Part shown: piece after piece, positions 25,372 to 37,156 of the stretch
Position numbering within the stretch: the first letter of the stretch is position 1
How the letters are laid out: the number at the start of each line of letters is the position of its first letter
Source of the DNA: Mycobacterium kyorinense
Lineage (GTDB): Bacteria; Actinomycetota; Actinomycetes; Mycobacteriales; Mycobacteriaceae
Length of the DNA: 64,000 nucleotides
NCBI RefSeq assembly: GCF_001672775.1
Contig: NZ_LZKJ01000116.1
Coordinates: 1-64,000, forward strand
Reading direction: 5' to 3'
Position numbers and translations under genes: made by a program
Notes under the pieces: model-generated
Told to the model about the DNA's origin: nothing
The model's database searches: none
What the model saw: only the letters and a program-made list of their open reading frames with translations

Positions 25372-27512
25372 CCGGCGGCCTTCACGCGGGTAGCCCGGGT
25401 AGCCGCTGACTCCGGCATCGGTTCGTAGCGGGCGAAGGATCGGGTGAAGGAGGCAGCGCCGTGCGACAGCGAGCGCAGGTCGATGGCATAGCGGGTCAAC
25501 TCGACTTGGGGCACTTCGGCTTTCACCACCGTGCGGTCGTTGCCGGCGGTATCGGTACCCAGAACGCGACCGCGTCGTCCCGACAAATCGCCCATCACCG
25601 CGCCGACGAGATCGTCGGGTACGAGCACCGAGATCTCGTCGATCGGCTCGAGCAGAGTCACTTTGGTTGCCGCGGCGGCTTCCTTAAGTCCCAGTGCACC
25701 GGCCATCTGGAACGCGAAATCCGACGAGTCGACGCTGTGCGCCTTGCCGTCAAGCAGGGTCACCCGGATGTCCACCACCGGGTAGCCGGCATGCACCCCT
25801 TTTTCCATCTGAGCGCGGATCCCCTTCTCCACGCTTGGGATGAACTGGCGCGGCACTGCGCCGCCGACCACTTTGTCGACGAACTCGAAGCCCGAGCCCT
25901 CCGGTAGAGGCTCGACCTCGACGTCGCAGACGGCATACTGGCCGTGGCCGCCAGACTGCTTGACGTGCCGCCCATGGCCTTTTGCCTTGCCCGCGAAGGT
26001 TTCCCGCAACGGCACCCGCAACTCCACGGTGTCGACCGTGACGCCGTAGCGGTTGGCCAGCCCGTCGAGCACGACGCCGGCGTGTGCCTCGCCCATGCAC
26101 CACAGCACGACCTGGTGAGTCTCGGGATTCTGCTCGATGCGCAGCGTCGGATCCTCGGCGGCCAGTCGGCCCAGGCCAACCGAGAGCTTGTCCTCATCCG
26201 TCTTGGCGTGTGCCTGGATCGCGATCGGCAGCAGTGATTCGGGCATGGTCCACGGTTTGAGCACCAGCGGTTCGGCTTTGTCGGAGAGGGTGTCGCCAGT
26301 CTCTGCCCGGCTGAGCCGGCCGATCGCGCACATGTCACCGGCCAGCACGACGGATGCGGGCCGCTGCTGTTTGCCGAGCGGGAACGACAGCGTGCCGATC
26401 CGCTCATCCTCGTCGTGGTCGAGGTGGCTGTTCTCGTCACCGAAAAACGATGCAAAATGGCCCGACACGTGAACCGTCGTGTCGGGCCTGATGGTCCCGG
26501 AGAACACCCGGACCAAACTCACCCTGCCGACGTAGGGGTCCGACGTCGTCTTCACCACCTCAGCGAGCAGCGGCGCGTCGGCATCGCAGGTCAACGTGGC
26601 GTGGGCGGCGCCCTGCGGGGTAAACACCTCCGGCAGCGGGTGTTCCAGCGGCGACGGGAATCCGCGGGTGGCGATCTCGAGTAACTCCAGCGTGCCGACG
26701 CAGGTTGCGCTGCATACCGGGATCACCGGGAAGAACGAACCGCGCGCCACCGCCTTTTCCAGGTCGTCGATGAGCACCGACTCGTCGATGGCCTCCCCGC
26801 CCAGATAGCGCTCCATCAACGATTCGTCTTCGGACTCCTCGATGATTCCCTCGATCAGGGCACCCCGGTGCTCTTCGATCTGGTCGGCGTACGAGGGATC
26901 CGGCGGGTGGGTGGTCCGCTTGCTGCCCTCATACTCGTAGTGGGTCTGCGACAGCAGGCCGATAAGACCGCTGCCGGCCGGCAGATACAGCGGTAAAACC
27001 TTGTCGCCGAACGCCTCTTGAGCAGCCGACAGCGCATTTTGGTAATTGGCGCGGACATGGTCGAGCTTGGTGATGACCACCGCCCGCGGCATACCGACCT
27101 GACTGCACTCCTGCCACAGCGACTTGGTCGGTTCGTCGAGAGCCTCGTTGGCGGCGATCACGAACAACGCGCAGTCCGCGGCGCGCAGACCGGCCCGCAG
27201 CTCGCCGACGAAGTCGGCGTAGCCGGGGGTGTCGATGAGGTTGACCTTGATGCGGTCGTGTTCCAGCGAGGCCAGGGCAAGCCCCACCGAGCGCTGCTGG
27301 CGGATCTCGGCCTCGTCGTAGTCGCACACCGTGGTGCCGTCGGCGACGGTTCCGGGTCGCGCCAGCACACCGGACGCGACGAGGAGGGATTCGACGAGGG
27401 TGGTCTTGCCGCCGCCGGACGGACCGACCAGCACCACGTTACGTACGGCGGCCGGACTGTCCGCGGTGGGCGCAGATCCAGCTCCTTGGGAAGTATTCGC
27501 CTTGTCTGCCAT
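25368..27512 (-). CDS. fusA2: Elongation factor G-like protein EF-G2
   Basis: This 714-aa translational GTPase has a P-loop [13 protein letters not shown] (about residues 30-42), the G3 motif DTPGYADF and the G4 motif TKLDH. Domains II to V follow in EF-G order; the domain IV region is around [24 protein letters not shown]. It corresponds to Rv0120c. In M. smegmatis EF-G2 lacks ribosome-dependent GTPase activity and does not replace EF-G; its role is unclear. The gene is monocistronic and precedes the oxidase gene at 27593. Confidence 0.92.
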   Translation of the reverse strand: MADKANTSQGAGSAPTADSPAAVRNVVLVGPSGGGKTTLVESLLVASGVLARPGTVADGTTVCDYDEAEIRQQRSVGLALASLEHDRIKVNLIDTPGYADFVGELRAGLRAADCALFVIAANEALDEPTKSLWQECSQVGMPRAVVITKLDHVRANYQNALSAAQEAFGDKVLPLYLPAGSGLIGLLSQTHYEYEGSKRTTHPPDPSYADQIEEHRGALIEGIIEESEDESLMERYLGGEAIDESVLIDDLEKAVARGSFFPVIPVCSATCVGTLELLEIATRGFPSPLEHPLPEVFTPQGAAHATLTCDADAPLLAEVVKTTSDPYVGRVSLVRVFSGTIRPDTTVHVSGHFASFFGDENSHLDHDEDERIGTLSFPLGKQQRPASVVLAGDMCAIGRLSRAETGDTLSDKAEPLVLKPWTMPESLLPIAIQAHAKTDEDKLSVGLGRLAAEDPTLRIEQNPETHQVVLWCMGEAHAGVVLDGLANRYGVTVDTVELRVPLRETFAGKAKGHGRHVKQSGGHGQYAVCDVEVEPLPEGSGFEFVDKVVGGAVPRQFIPSVEKGIRAQMEKGVHAGYPVVDIRVTLLDGKAHSVDSSDFAFQMAGALGLKEAAAATKVTLLEPIDEISVLVPDDLVGAVMGDLSGRRGRVLGTDTAGNDRTVVKAEVPQVELTRYAIDLRSLSHGAASFTRSFARYEPMPESAATRATRVKAAG

Positions 27513-27592
27513 GACGGGTTCTCCTCATACGCCGCGCCTCGGGCCTACTAGGTCACCATTCTCTTTGCGCCCCCGCAGCACAAGAGGAGAAT

Positions 27593-28000
27593 TCAGGCGT
27601 GCCAGCTGCTCCAGCGGCTCACCGCAACCGCGATTACCGGGCCGTTCAACGGAACCGATTGATACTGGGCGTATTTGGCGCGCAGCAGGTGGTAGCCCCG
27701 CTGTCGCGTCTCGTCGTCGCGATGAATCGCCGCGATTCCGTCGATGCGCACCCACCACAGCTGAGCCCAGTCGTCGGTGTAGTGGTCGGCGAGCATACTC
27801 ACGTGCGGGCTGTGCTCGATGTTGGCCAGCCGGCGCAACCGAGTCGTGCTCTTCGGCTTCGCGTCGATGGCGGTGTAGACGACGTCGTCGCGCACCGCGA
27901 ACACCACCGGCACCAGATGCGGCCTCCCGTCGGGCCCGACGGTGGCCAGCCGGGCCACCGGCGCGCCCGCGAAGCTGGCTTTGGGGTCGAAGTCGACCAC
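27593..28000 (-). CDS. PPOX-class F420/FMN-binding split-barrel oxidoreductase
   Basis: This 135-aa split beta-barrel protein has ARLATVGPDGRPHLVPVVFAV at the N-terminus and a C-terminal RWSSW. Together these are the pattern of the pyridoxamine-phosphate-oxidase-like FDOR-B group. Many mycobacterial members use the deazaflavin F420. It corresponds to Rv0121c in position and size. The start is GTG at 28000 or TTG at 28003; both lack a strong ribosome-binding site. The substrate is unknown. Confidence 0.85.
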   Translation of the reverse strand: MVDFDPKASFAGAPVARLATVGPDGRPHLVPVVFAVRDDVVYTAIDAKPKSTTRLRRLANIEHSPHVSMLADHYTDDWAQLWWVRIDGIAAIHRDDETRQRGYHLLRAKYAQYQSVPLNGPVIAVAVSRWSSWHA

Positions 28001-28214
28001 CAAGCCAGCCTAGAGGTGGGCCTGACCGCTCACCAGCAAACCGCCGCGTTCGCCGTCGCCGGCCTGGGCCGTTTGCCCGGAAGGCGCCGTGGTTACTCCC
28101 TATCGCGTGTCTTGGTCCCGGATGCGGGCTACGGTGAAGTGGACTAGTTCGCGCCGTCGAAACCCGACGCTCGGATAATTCGTGATGGGTTTCACCCTTG
28201 CAGGAGGTATCGGG

Positions 28215-29285
28215 ATGAGCGGATCGCACCGCCGAACGCCCTGGTGGCGGTCGTGGTTACTCGAGGTGGCGGCGGTGGTGGGACTCGTCGTGGCGTTGGC
28301 AGGTCCGGTGGCGCCGGCCTACGCCACGCCGTTGGCCCCGCCCGGTCCGTCGGCTCCGCCGGCCGACCCGCTGGCCACGGTCTCGCAGGTGGGTCCACAG
28401 ATCGTCGACATCGACACGAAGCTGGGTTACCAGAGCGCCGTCGGCGCCGGGACCGGCATCGTGATCGATCCCAGCGGTGTGGTGTTGACCAACAATCACG
28501 TCATCGCGGGTGCGACCGACATCAGCGCCAGAGCCATCGGCAACGGCCAGACGTACCCGGTCGAGGTGATCGGCTATGACCGCACACAGGACATCGCGGT
28601 ATTGCAACTCGGTGGCGCGGCCGGATTACCGGTCGCCAACATCGGTGATTCGTCGGCGGTTAAAGTCGGCGATCCGGTCGTCGCGCTCGGCAACGCCGGT
28701 GGCGTCGGGGGAACGCCGAGCGCGGTGTCCGGCAAAGTCGTCGCGCTGAACCAAACGGTGTCGGCGTCCGACTCGTTGACCGGTAGCTCCGAGACGCTCA
28801 ACGGTTTGATTCACGTCGACGCCCCGATCCGTCCCGGCGACTCCGGGGGCCCCACGGTCAACGCCAGCAACCAGGTGGTCGGCATCAACACCGCCGCCTC
28901 CGACAACTACAAACTTGGTGGCGGTCAGGGCTTCGTGATTCCGATCAACCAGGCGATGGCTGTTGCCGGCCAGATCCGCTCGGGCGCTGCGTCGCCGACC
29001 GTGCACATCGGCCCAACAGGTTTCATGGGTGTCGGGGTCAACGACTCCAGCGGCGGCGCGGGCGCGGCGGTGCTGCGGGTGGTGTCGAATGGTCCTGCCG
29101 CCCAAGCCGGGATCACCCAGGGTGACGTGATCACGTCGATCGACGGCGCCCCGGTCAACTCGGCGACCGCGTTGACGAATCTGCTCGACCAGCGTCATCC
29201 CGGCGACACCATCAGTGTGGGTTTGCAGAATGGTGGCACTCAGCGCACGACCAACGTCACGCTGGGAGAAGGGCCGCCCGGCTGA
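28215..29285 (+). CDS. pepA: Secreted trypsin-like serine protease with PDZ domain (Mtb32A/PepA)
   Basis: This 356-aa HtrA-like protease has a signal peptide ending near AYA-TP (about residue 38) and a proline-rich linker. The chymotrypsin-fold domain has the triad His95 (TNNHV), Asp126 (TQDIAV) and Ser210 (GDSGG). A C-terminal PDZ domain (about 270-356, [19 protein letters not shown]) is present. It matches M. tuberculosis Rv0125 almost motif by motif. The ATG has an ideal AGGAGG 8 bases upstream. It acts outside the membrane; substrates are not established. Confidence 0.94.
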   Translation: MSGSHRRTPWWRSWLLEVAAVVGLVVALAGPVAPAYATPLAPPGPSAPPADPLATVSQVGPQIVDIDTKLGYQSAVGAGTGIVIDPSGVVLTNNHVIAGATDISARAIGNGQTYPVEVIGYDRTQDIAVLQLGGAAGLPVANIGDSSAVKVGDPVVALGNAGGVGGTPSAVSGKVVALNQTVSASDSLTGSSETLNGLIHVDAPIRPGDSGGPTVNASNQVVGINTAASDNYKLGGGQGFVIPINQAMAVAGQIRSGAASPTVHIGPTGFMGVGVNDSSGGAGAAVLRVVSNGPAAQAGITQGDVITSIDGAPVNSATALTNLLDQRHPGDTISVGLQNGGTQRTTNVTLGEGPPG

Positions 29286-29376
29286 TATCCGTGCAGCTGA
29301 CGCATCGTCGGCGGAGCTCAAACATGGGGCGCTGCAGATGATTCCGTGCGTCCGACGGAGGGGTACGCATAACACT

Positions 29377-31143
29377 GTGGATTTGACGAACGAGGCACCA
29401 GAGCACGATCCGTCCGAGGGCAGCCACGTCGAGGCGGGCGTCGTCGAGCATCCCAGTGCTGACGACTTCGCCGACGCCCGGGTGATGCCCGCTGACCCAA
29501 CGTGGTTCAAGCATGCAGTGTTCTATGAGGTGTTGGTGCGGGCGTTTTACGACGCCAACGCCGACGGCTGCGGCGACCTGCGGGGCCTCATCGACCGGCT
29601 GGACTACCTGCAATGGCTCGGCGTCGACTGTATCTGGCTGCCACCGTTTTACGACTCCCCGTTGCGCGACGGCGGATACGATATCCGGGACTTCTACAAA
29701 GTGCTTCCGGAGTTCGGCACGGTCGACGATGTGGTGACGCTCGTCGATGCCGCGCACCGACGGGGTATCCGGATCATCACCGACCTGGTGATGAATCACA
29801 CCTCCGACTCGCACCCCTGGTTTCAGGAGTCCCGTCGCGACCCCGACGGACCGTACGGCGACTACTACGTCTGGAACGACACCAGCGACAAATACTCCGA
29901 TGCCCGGATCATCTTCGTCGACACCGAAGAGTCCAATTGGACGTTCGATCCGGTACGGCGCCAGTTCTATTGGCATCGATTCTTCTCTCACCAGCCGGAT
30001 CTGAACTATGACAACCCGGCCGTGCAAGAGGCGATGATCGACGTGCTGCGGTTCTGGCTGGACCTCGGTATCGACGGGTTCCGGATGGACGCCGTGCCGT
30101 ACCTGTTCGAGCGGGAAGGCACCAACTGCGAGAACCTGCCCGAAACCCACGCGTTTCTCAAACGCGTCCGCAAAGTGGTCGACGACGAATTTCCCGGCCG
30201 GGTGCTGCTGGCCGAGGCCAATCAGTGGCCCAGTGACGTCGTCGAATACTTCGGCGACGCCGGCACCGGTGGCGACGAATGCCACATGGCGTTCCACTTC
30301 CCGCTGATGCCGCGCATCTTCATGGCGGTCCGGCGCGAATCGCGGTTTCCCATTTCGGAGATCCTGGCGCAGACGCCGCAAATCCCCGACATGGCGCAGT
30401 GGGGGATCTTCCTGCGCAACCACGACGAGTTGACGCTGGAGATGGTCACCGACGAAGAGCGTGACTACATGTACTCCGAATACGCCAAGGATCCGCGGAT
30501 GAAGGCCAATGTCGGCATCCGCCGCCGCTTGGCGCCGCTGCTGGACAAGGACCGCAACCAGATCGAATTGTTCACCGCGTTGCTGCTGTCGCTACCCGGC
30601 TCACCGGTGCTCTATTACGGCGATGAGATCGGCATGGGGGACGTCATCTGGCTGGGCGACCGCGACGCGGTGCGCACCCCGATGCAGTGGACACCGGACC
30701 GCAACGCCGGCTTCTCCGCCGCCAACCCGGGTCGGCTGTATCTGCCGCCCATCCAGGACCCGGTTTACGGATACCAAGCCGTCAACGTCGAGGCACAGCG
30801 GGACACCTCGACGTCTTTGCTCAACTGGACTCGCACCATGTTGGCGGTGCGGCGGCGGCACAAGGCTTTCGCCGTCGGGACTTTCAACGAGTTGGGCGGG
30901 TCCAACCCCTCGGTGCTGGCATATGTGCGCGAAGCCGACGACGATGTCGTGTTGTGCGTGAACAACTTGTCGCGATTCCCGCAGCCCATCGAGTTGAACC
31001 TGCAGCACTGGGCTTCCTACACGCCGGTTGAACTGACCGGGCAAGTGGATTTCCCGCCCATCGGTCAGTTGCCCTATCTGCTGACGTTGCCGGGTCACGG
31101 GTTCTATTGGTTCCAGCTGTCGGAGTCAGAGGAGACGCCATGA
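29377..31143 (+). CDS. treS: Trehalose synthase / maltose alpha-D-glucosyltransferase
   Basis: This 588-aa GH13 enzyme interconverts trehalose and maltose. GH13 motifs appear in order: the first (DLVMNHTSD), the nucleophile aspartate in [11 protein letters not shown], the acid/base glutamate in LLAEANQWP and the final aspartate in RNHDELTLE. The start is GTG at 29377, after an N-terminal acidic leader like that of Rv0126; a good GGAGGGG lies about 20 bases upstream. It overlaps mak by 4 bp (ATGA), matching the TreS-Pep2 unit that feeds maltose-1-phosphate to GlgE for alpha-glucan synthesis. Confidence 0.95.
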   Translation: MDLTNEAPEHDPSEGSHVEAGVVEHPSADDFADARVMPADPTWFKHAVFYEVLVRAFYDANADGCGDLRGLIDRLDYLQWLGVDCIWLPPFYDSPLRDGGYDIRDFYKVLPEFGTVDDVVTLVDAAHRRGIRIITDLVMNHTSDSHPWFQESRRDPDGPYGDYYVWNDTSDKYSDARIIFVDTEESNWTFDPVRRQFYWHRFFSHQPDLNYDNPAVQEAMIDVLRFWLDLGIDGFRMDAVPYLFEREGTNCENLPETHAFLKRVRKVVDDEFPGRVLLAEANQWPSDVVEYFGDAGTGGDECHMAFHFPLMPRIFMAVRRESRFPISEILAQTPQIPDMAQWGIFLRNHDELTLEMVTDEERDYMYSEYAKDPRMKANVGIRRRLAPLLDKDRNQIELFTALLLSLPGSPVLYYGDEIGMGDVIWLGDRDAVRTPMQWTPDRNAGFSAANPGRLYLPPIQDPVYGYQAVNVEAQRDTSTSLLNWTRTMLAVRRRHKAFAVGTFNELGGSNPSVLAYVREADDDVVLCVNNLSRFPQPIELNLQHWASYTPVELTGQVDFPPIGQLPYLLTLPGHGFYWFQLSESEETP

Positions 31144-32453
31144 ATTTGCCGTTCGCGGAATGGCTTCCCCAACAGCGCTGGTATGCCGGACGTCGACGCG
31201 AGATCGCCGCCGCTGAGCCCAGCCGGATCGTCGGCCTGCGCGAAGACCTGGACCTGGTACTCGTCGACGTCACCTACACCGACGGTTCATCGGAGTGCTA
31301 CCAGGTGATCGTCAATTGGGGTAGCGGACCGGTTGCCGAATACAGCGCGATCGCCACGATCGGCACGGACGACGATCGCACCGCCTACGACGCGCTCTAC
31401 GATCCGGACGCGGGCCGATTTCTGTTGTCGCTGTTCGACTCGTCGGCCACGCGCGGCGAGGTGACCTTCGCCAAGGAGCCCGACGTCAAGCTGCCCCTCG
31501 AGGCGTGGCCGCGGGTGGCAGACGCTGAGCAGAGCAACACCAGCGTGATCTTCGAGCAGGACGCCATCTTGAAGGTGTTCCGCCGGGTCAGCAGCGGCAT
31601 CAACCCCGACATCGAGTTGAACCGGGTATTGGGCCGGGCCGGTAATCCGCATGTGGCCCGCCTGCTGGGTTCCTACGAAACGGAGTCGGAGGGCCAACCT
31701 TGCCCGCTGGGCATGCTGACCGCCTATGCGGCCAACTCCGCGGAAGGTTGGGCGATGGCCACCGCCAGCGTGCGTGACCTGTTTGCCGAAGGCGACCTGT
31801 ACGCCCACGAAGTCGGCGGCGACTTCGCCGGCGAGTCCTACCGCCTCGGGGAGGCCGTCGCCTCGGTGCACGCCACGCTGGCCGAGCAACTCGGCACCTC
31901 GCATGCTCCGTTCCCGCTGGACACGGTGCTGGAGCGGCTGGCGGCGACGGCCGCGACGGTGCCGGAGCTACAGCAGCACGCCGCCTCGATCGAACAGCAG
32001 TTCCGCGAGCTCGCCGGGGAAACCATCGACGTGCAACGCATTCACGGCGACTTGCATCTGGGTCAGGTGCTGCGCACCCCGGAGTCGTGGCTGCTGATCG
32101 ACTTCGAGGGCGAGCCGGGCCAGCCGCTGCAAGAGCGACGGGCGCCCGACTCTCCGCTGCGCGACGTCGCCGGTGTGCTGCGGTCATACGAGTACGCCGC
32201 CTGCGGCCCGTTGGTTGACCAGGCCGACGACAAGCAGCTCGCCGCCCGCTCCCGCGAATGGGTGGAGCGCAATCGCAGCGCATTCTGCGACGGCTACGCG
32301 GCCGCGTCCGGCGTCGACCCGCGCGCGTCGGCAGCGCTGCTGGCGGCCTATGAGCTGGACAAGGCGGTCTATGAGACGGGTTATGAATCCCGGCACCGGC
32401 CCGGCTGGCTACCCATTCCGCTGCGCTCGATCGCCCGGCTCACCGCTGCCTGA
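31140..32453 (+). CDS. mak: Maltokinase
   Basis: This 437-aa kinase phosphorylates maltose to maltose-1-phosphate with ATP. Its kinase-like C-lobe has the catalytic loop [11 protein letters not shown] and the metal-binding [17 protein letters not shown]. An N-terminal cap domain ([19 protein letters not shown]) is typical of Mak/Pep2. It is translationally coupled to treS. TreS and Mak form a complex in mycobacteria. The length and order match Rv0127. Confidence 0.94.
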   Translation: MNLPFAEWLPQQRWYAGRRREIAAAEPSRIVGLREDLDLVLVDVTYTDGSSECYQVIVNWGSGPVAEYSAIATIGTDDDRTAYDALYDPDAGRFLLSLFDSSATRGEVTFAKEPDVKLPLEAWPRVADAEQSNTSVIFEQDAILKVFRRVSSGINPDIELNRVLGRAGNPHVARLLGSYETESEGQPCPLGMLTAYAANSAEGWAMATASVRDLFAEGDLYAHEVGGDFAGESYRLGEAVASVHATLAEQLGTSHAPFPLDTVLERLAATAATVPELQQHAASIEQQFRELAGETIDVQRIHGDLHLGQVLRTPESWLLIDFEGEPGQPLQERRAPDSPLRDVAGVLRSYEYAACGPLVDQADDKQLAARSREWVERNRSAFCDGYAAASGVDPRASAALLAAYELDKAVYETGYESRHRPGWLPIPLRSIARLTAA

Positions 32454-32467
32454 CGCGGCGACCGCAA

Positions 32468-32484
32468 ACTCGGCGGAGCCGAGT
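32468..32484 (+). terminator. Hairpin after mak (ACTCGGC-GGA-GCCGAGT)
   Basis: A perfect 7-bp stem with a 3-base loop starts 15 bases after the mak stop and is flanked by two copies of GCGACCGCAAA (32457-32467 and 32492-32502). There is no T-run, so termination would be of the hairpin-only type proposed for mycobacteria. Confidence 0.5.
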
Positions 32485-32556
32485 GCAGCGGGCGACCGCA
32501 AAACCGAAGTGCTCGCGCTGCGAGTGGTTCACTTTTCTGGAAAACTCTCCATCGTG

Positions 32557-33264
32557 ATGGTGGCTCTTCGTCGGATGTACGACAGCGAAGCCAAATTGTC
32601 GTGGGTATTGGCCGCGCTGGCCGGACTATTGGGAGCCACGGCCTTCTCCCATTCCGCCGGATACTTCGTCACGTTCATGACGGGGAACGCCCAGCGCGCG
32701 GTGATGGGGTACTTCGCGGAAGAACAGTGGGCAGCGTCATCGCCGTGGCTGGCGGTATCGGCAACGCTGCTGATGGTCGCCTTTGTCGCCGGGGTGATGA
32801 GCGCGTCGTTCTGCCGGCGCTACATCTGGCCGAGACGGCCACACGGCGCCACCTTGCTGACCACCCTGGCCCTCGTGCTCGCTACCGTGCTCGACCTCAT
32901 CTTGTTGGGCGGCCCGGAGCTTCCGTTGCCCTTCCCGCCGATCCTGTTGGTGACCTTCGGTGTCGGTGCGTTGAACACCACCTTCGTCAACGAAGACGGC
33001 GAAACGTCGATCGGGTTGAGTTATATGACGGGGACGCTCGTCAAGCTGGGCCAAGGAATCGAACGACACTTCCACGGGGGACAGCTCACCGACTGGCTGG
33101 GGTATTTTCTGCTCTTTGCCAGCTTCATCGTCGGCGCCGCGGTGGGCGGGTTTATCAGCCTGGTCGCCGGCGGTACGTACATGCTGGGGATCGCCAGTGT
33201 GGTGTGTGCGCTGGCCACCGGCTATACGTTTTTCTATGCGGGCCGTCGTGCCCTGTGGACGTAA
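32557..33264 (+). CDS. DUF1275 (YoaK-like) integral membrane protein
   Basis: This 235-aa protein has about six hydrophobic helices and the DUF1275 pattern (FVTFMTGNAQRAVMGYF near the N-terminus, GALNTTFVNEDGETSIGLSYMTGTLVKLGQGI in the middle). Family function is unknown, and transport is often assumed. It occupies the place of Rv0128 after mak. Several starts are possible: ATG at 32557, GTG at 32554, or ATG at 32575. None has a strong ribosome-binding site, so the 5' end is uncertain. Confidence 0.75.
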   Translation: MVALRRMYDSEAKLSWVLAALAGLLGATAFSHSAGYFVTFMTGNAQRAVMGYFAEEQWAASSPWLAVSATLLMVAFVAGVMSASFCRRYIWPRRPHGATLLTTLALVLATVLDLILLGGPELPLPFPPILLVTFGVGALNTTFVNEDGETSIGLSYMTGTLVKLGQGIERHFHGGQLTDWLGYFLLFASFIVGAAVGGFISLVAGGTYMLGIASVVCALATGYTFFYAGRRALWT

Positions 33265-33294
33265 AATCGCGAAATCGCCGCCGGCAGTGCACAT

Positions 33295-34293
33295 TCAGGT
33301 GCGGCGTGGGGTGACCAGTCGCCCGCCTGTGACCAGGGATGCGGATTGCTTGAGCCGTTGCGCCCGGACGCTGATGTCGTAGCCGTCGACATTGGCGATG
33401 GCCGAGAGGTTTTCGGTCAAGTAACGGTAGAGATCGTCGGCGTCGCGGCAGATCACCACGGCCATCAGGTTATTGCGGCCACTGACGGCAGCGACGAAAG
33501 CGACCTCGTCATGAGCTGCGATCTGTTCGCCCACACGCTGGATGTGTCGTGGTGCAATTGTGAGCCACAACATCGCATTGAGGTGAAAACCGAGTCGCTC
33601 GCCCAGCACGTCGACGTCATAGACCAAGGTGCCCGAGGCTTCCAGCGCCGCAACGCGCCGAGCTACCCGTGCCATCGACCATCCGGTCCGGTCGGCCAAG
33701 AGTGCCTGAGTGGCGCGGCCGTCGTCGGCGAGTGCGTCCAGGAGCGGACGGTCCTGCGCGGTAGGGGTGATCAGCTGCTCTGGTACTGCCGGAGTGATCG
33801 GCTCGCCCAGGATCTGCCGCGCCTGCTCGCTGCTCAGCTTGTGGCCGTAGCCGGTCCATTGGGCGGTCGCCGGTTGACCGAATGCGTGCAGCACAAGGTC
33901 GACGCTGACGTCGATCACGGACGCGGTTCGTGGAAGTTGTTGCAGCAGCGGGCTTTCCCGACTCTCGCCGACCGGCGCGCGGATGACGCACACCAGCTCG
34001 GTCCAGCCCGAGAGGAGATTGGCATGGGTGACCTCTGGGCGTCGCGCCAGCGCGTCGCCCAACTGGGATATGCGGTCGGGTTTGGCGCGGATGCGGGCTA
34101 TCCACTGTGCTTCGCCGTAGACGCGGGGATTCACCAGTCCGACGACGCGCACCACGCCGGCGCGGCGCAACCGCTGGTAGCGGCGGGCGACGGTTTGCTC
34201 GGATGCCCCGACGACCCCGGCGATACGCCGAAAAGACACCCGCGGCGATAACTCCAACGCATGGAGGATTTGCACGTCTAGAGCGTCTGGCAT
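33295..34293 (-). CDS. Lrp/AsnC-family regulator with two tandem AsnC modules
   Basis: The 332-aa protein contains two AsnC-type units. The first has an HTH at about residues 4-52 (VSFRRIAGVVGASEQTVARRYQRL) followed by an effector domain. The second HTH is at about 190-240 (TQALLADRTGWSMARVARRVAAL) and has its own effector domain with the GRNNLMAVV strand. Ordinary Lrp proteins are about 150 aa, so this is a duplication/fusion. It is divergent from the luciferase-like oxidoreductase 140 bp away and probably controls it. The effector is unknown. Confidence 0.85.
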   Translation of the reverse strand: MPDALDVQILHALELSPRVSFRRIAGVVGASEQTVARRYQRLRRAGVVRVVGLVNPRVYGEAQWIARIRAKPDRISQLGDALARRPEVTHANLLSGWTELVCVIRAPVGESRESPLLQQLPRTASVIDVSVDLVLHAFGQPATAQWTGYGHKLSSEQARQILGEPITPAVPEQLITPTAQDRPLLDALADDGRATQALLADRTGWSMARVARRVAALEASGTLVYDVDVLGERLGFHLNAMLWLTIAPRHIQRVGEQIAAHDEVAFVAAVSGRNNLMAVVICRDADDLYRYLTENLSAIANVDGYDISVRAQRLKQSASLVTGGRLVTPRRT

Positions 34294-34305
34294 GCGTAAA
34301 GTATG

Positions 34306-34338
34306 CGAGATTTCCTAGTCCCGAGAGGATTTATCTCG
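34306..34338. promoter_or_regulatory. Inverted repeat CGAGAT-N21-ATCTCG between the AsnC gene and the oxidoreductase
   Basis: Perfect 6-bp arms two helical turns apart (34306-34311 and 34333-34338) lie near the AsnC-type gene start, 96 bases upstream of the oxidoreductase. Spaced half-sites suit Lrp-like octamers. The region also has a direct repeat ATGCG around TAAAGT overlapping the regulator's start. Binding is inferred. Confidence 0.35.
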
Positions 34339-34433
34339 ATTTCGAACACGCACATAGGCATTGCGGAGCAATCGCTGCAAGTCTGGGCTGGGGTCGTCGA
34401 GCGACAGGCCAGCGTGAAAACGAAAGGACTGCT

Positions 34434-35291
34434 ATGCAAATCGGAATCGGCTTGCCGAACCATGTCGCGGCCGTGCGCGGCTCGGTGATCTCCGAATGGG
34501 CGCACCGCGCCGAGCAACGCGGATTCGACAGTGTGGCCAGCATCGACCGCGTGGTTTATCCCAGCCTCGACTCGATCGTCGCCCTGTCCGCTGCGGCCGG
34601 CGCGACCCGCGACATCGGCCTGGTCACCAACGTCCTGCTGGCCCCGCTGTATCCCGCCGCATGGTTGGCGAAGCAGCTGGCCAGTTTGGCCGACATCGCC
34701 GGGAACCGGCTCACGCTGGGTCTAGGGGTGGGCCGTCGCACCGACGACTACACCGCCACTGGGGCGGACTTCCATCACCGCGGGCGGGTTTTGGATCGGA
34801 CCGTGGAGTTGATGCTTCGCGCCTGGCGAGCCGACGTCGTCACCGGTGACGTCCCACTGTGCCCAGCGGCTGTGCGGATTCCGGTGTTGTTCGGCGGGGG
34901 ATCGCCAGCGACTCTGCGACGGGTGGCCACGGCGGGGGATGGCTGGGCCGCCGGCGCGGTCCGTGACTATGCGAATCAGTCGTCATTCGCCGACGAGGTG
35001 CGCGGCGCCTGGCGGGATGCGGGTCGCGCGGGTAGGCCGTGGCTGAATGCCAGTGTGAATTTCGCGTTCGGCGACGCGGCGACGGTGGAAGCCGCGCACG
35101 CTAATCTGCGCAGCTACTACGGCTTCGTGCCCGAGTATGCCGAGCTCAATGTTGCGGACATGCTGACCACGCCGCAAGACGCGGTGAGCACTGTGCGCGC
35201 TTACCGCGACCTCGGCTTCGACGGGCTGCTGTTTCACCCGAGCGTCGCCTCGCTCGACCAGCTCGAGCGCCTCGCCGACGCGGTGCTGTGA
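34434..35291 (+). CDS. Luciferase-like (LLM class) flavin/F420-dependent oxidoreductase
   Basis: This 285-aa TIM-barrel enzyme of the luciferase-like monooxygenase superfamily begins MQIGIGLPNHV. It has the GFDSVASIDRVVYPSLDS strand, the LGLGVGRRTDDYTATGADFHHRGRVLD segment and the PVLFGGGSPATLRRVA phosphate/cofactor loop. Mycobacterial members often use F420H2. It lies between mak/Rv0128 and fbpC, where M. tuberculosis has nothing similar, so it and its AsnC regulator look like an inserted cassette. The substrate is unknown. Confidence 0.87.
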   Translation: MQIGIGLPNHVAAVRGSVISEWAHRAEQRGFDSVASIDRVVYPSLDSIVALSAAAGATRDIGLVTNVLLAPLYPAAWLAKQLASLADIAGNRLTLGLGVGRRTDDYTATGADFHHRGRVLDRTVELMLRAWRADVVTGDVPLCPAAVRIPVLFGGGSPATLRRVATAGDGWAAGAVRDYANQSSFADEVRGAWRDAGRAGRPWLNASVNFAFGDAATVEAAHANLRSYYGFVPEYAELNVADMLTTPQDAVSTVRAYRDLGFDGLLFHPSVASLDQLERLADAVL

Positions 35292-35303
35292 CCGCCGGAA
35301 ATA

Positions 35304-35340
35304 GATCGGCAGCAGCGCCGGGGGTGCGCTGCTGCCGATC
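35304..35340. terminator. Perfect 15-bp hairpin between convergent genes
   Basis: GATCGGCAGCAGCGC (35304-35318) is exactly complementary to 35326-35340 with a 7-base loop. It separates the oxidoreductase stop from the fbpC stop, 14 bp from the former and 15 bp from the latter, so it should serve both strands. No T-run. Confidence 0.8.
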
Positions 35341-35354
35341 GTTAGGCGGTTGTG

Positions 35355-36356
<1,002 letters not shown>

Positions 36357-36577
36357 CTATCCCAACTTTTATCTGCCGCAATATGCGGTCGAATAGCTGT
36401 CCGTCGCAGTCAAACACAGCTATGCGGTGTGTCTCGTTTGTCGCCACGGGGTGTGATGTCGCGGTTAACTAACGATTGAGCGTCGGCGCGGACTCGAAGA
36501 TAACGATTGCATTGCGGCGCCAGCGGTGGTCGCAATTCGGGCTGGTGACAAGCTCTTTCAGTGGGCAGCGGGTCGAG

Positions 36578-37156
36578 CTACTTACCCACCGGGTGTAAGA
36601 CCACATTCGTCAATACGCCGTTGCCTGCGGTAGCAGTCATGTAGGTGCATGTCGGTTGACGGCGCCGATCCGTCGACGAACCTGGATTCAACAGTCGCAG
36701 ACCGGTTTTCGTCATGGTATTCCACGGGATATGGCTGTGGCCGAACACCAGCACGTCGGTGTCCGGATACATTCGCGACATCCGCGCCTCCCGGCCGGCC
36801 GCGGGGCCGGTCTCATGGACCACGGTGAACCGCACGCCGCCCAGCACCACGTCGGCACGTTCGGGTAACCGCGCGCGTAGTGCGGGCCCGTCGTTGTTGC
36901 CCCAGCAGCCCACCAGGCGCGTGGCGCTGGCTTCTAACTTTTCCAAGAGGTCAACTGCCACCCAATCGCCGGCGTGCAGCACGACGTCGGCGGCGCTGAC
37001 CTCTTCCCATATCCGTGCCGGCAAATCGCGGGCGCGCAACGGGACATGTGTGTCGGCGAGCAGCAGTAGCTTAGTTGTCGTCGCTGCGGGCCTCCGCTCC
37101 AGTTTCGCCGACGTCGAGGGCGTCGTCGGGGTCTGTCCGCCCGACGTAGGTGCCAT
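36578..37156 (-). CDS. YfcE-like calcineurin-type metallophosphoesterase
   Basis: The core of this ~192-aa phosphodiesterase begins at LLLLADTHVP. It has the metal motifs D-T-H, HAGDW, GCWGNND and VFGHSHIPW in family order. These bind two metals and hydrolyse phosphodiesters. Homologues usually start right before the LLL-ADTH strand; here the nearest ATG is at 37156, about 26 residues earlier, and lies inside the small acidic gene. A non-ATG start near 37070 is possible, so the 5' end is uncertain. 36348-36577, downstream of its stop, holds the fbpC promoter region and nothing else recognisable. Confidence 0.78.
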   Translation of the reverse strand: MAPTSGGQTPTTPSTSAKLERRPAATTTKLLLLADTHVPLRARDLPARIWEEVSAADVVLHAGDWVAVDLLEKLEASATRLVGCWGNNDGPALRARLPERADVVLGGVRFTVVHETGPAAGREARMSRMYPDTDVLVFGHSHIPWNTMTKTGLRLLNPGSSTDRRRQPTCTYMTATAGNGVLTNVVLHPVGK

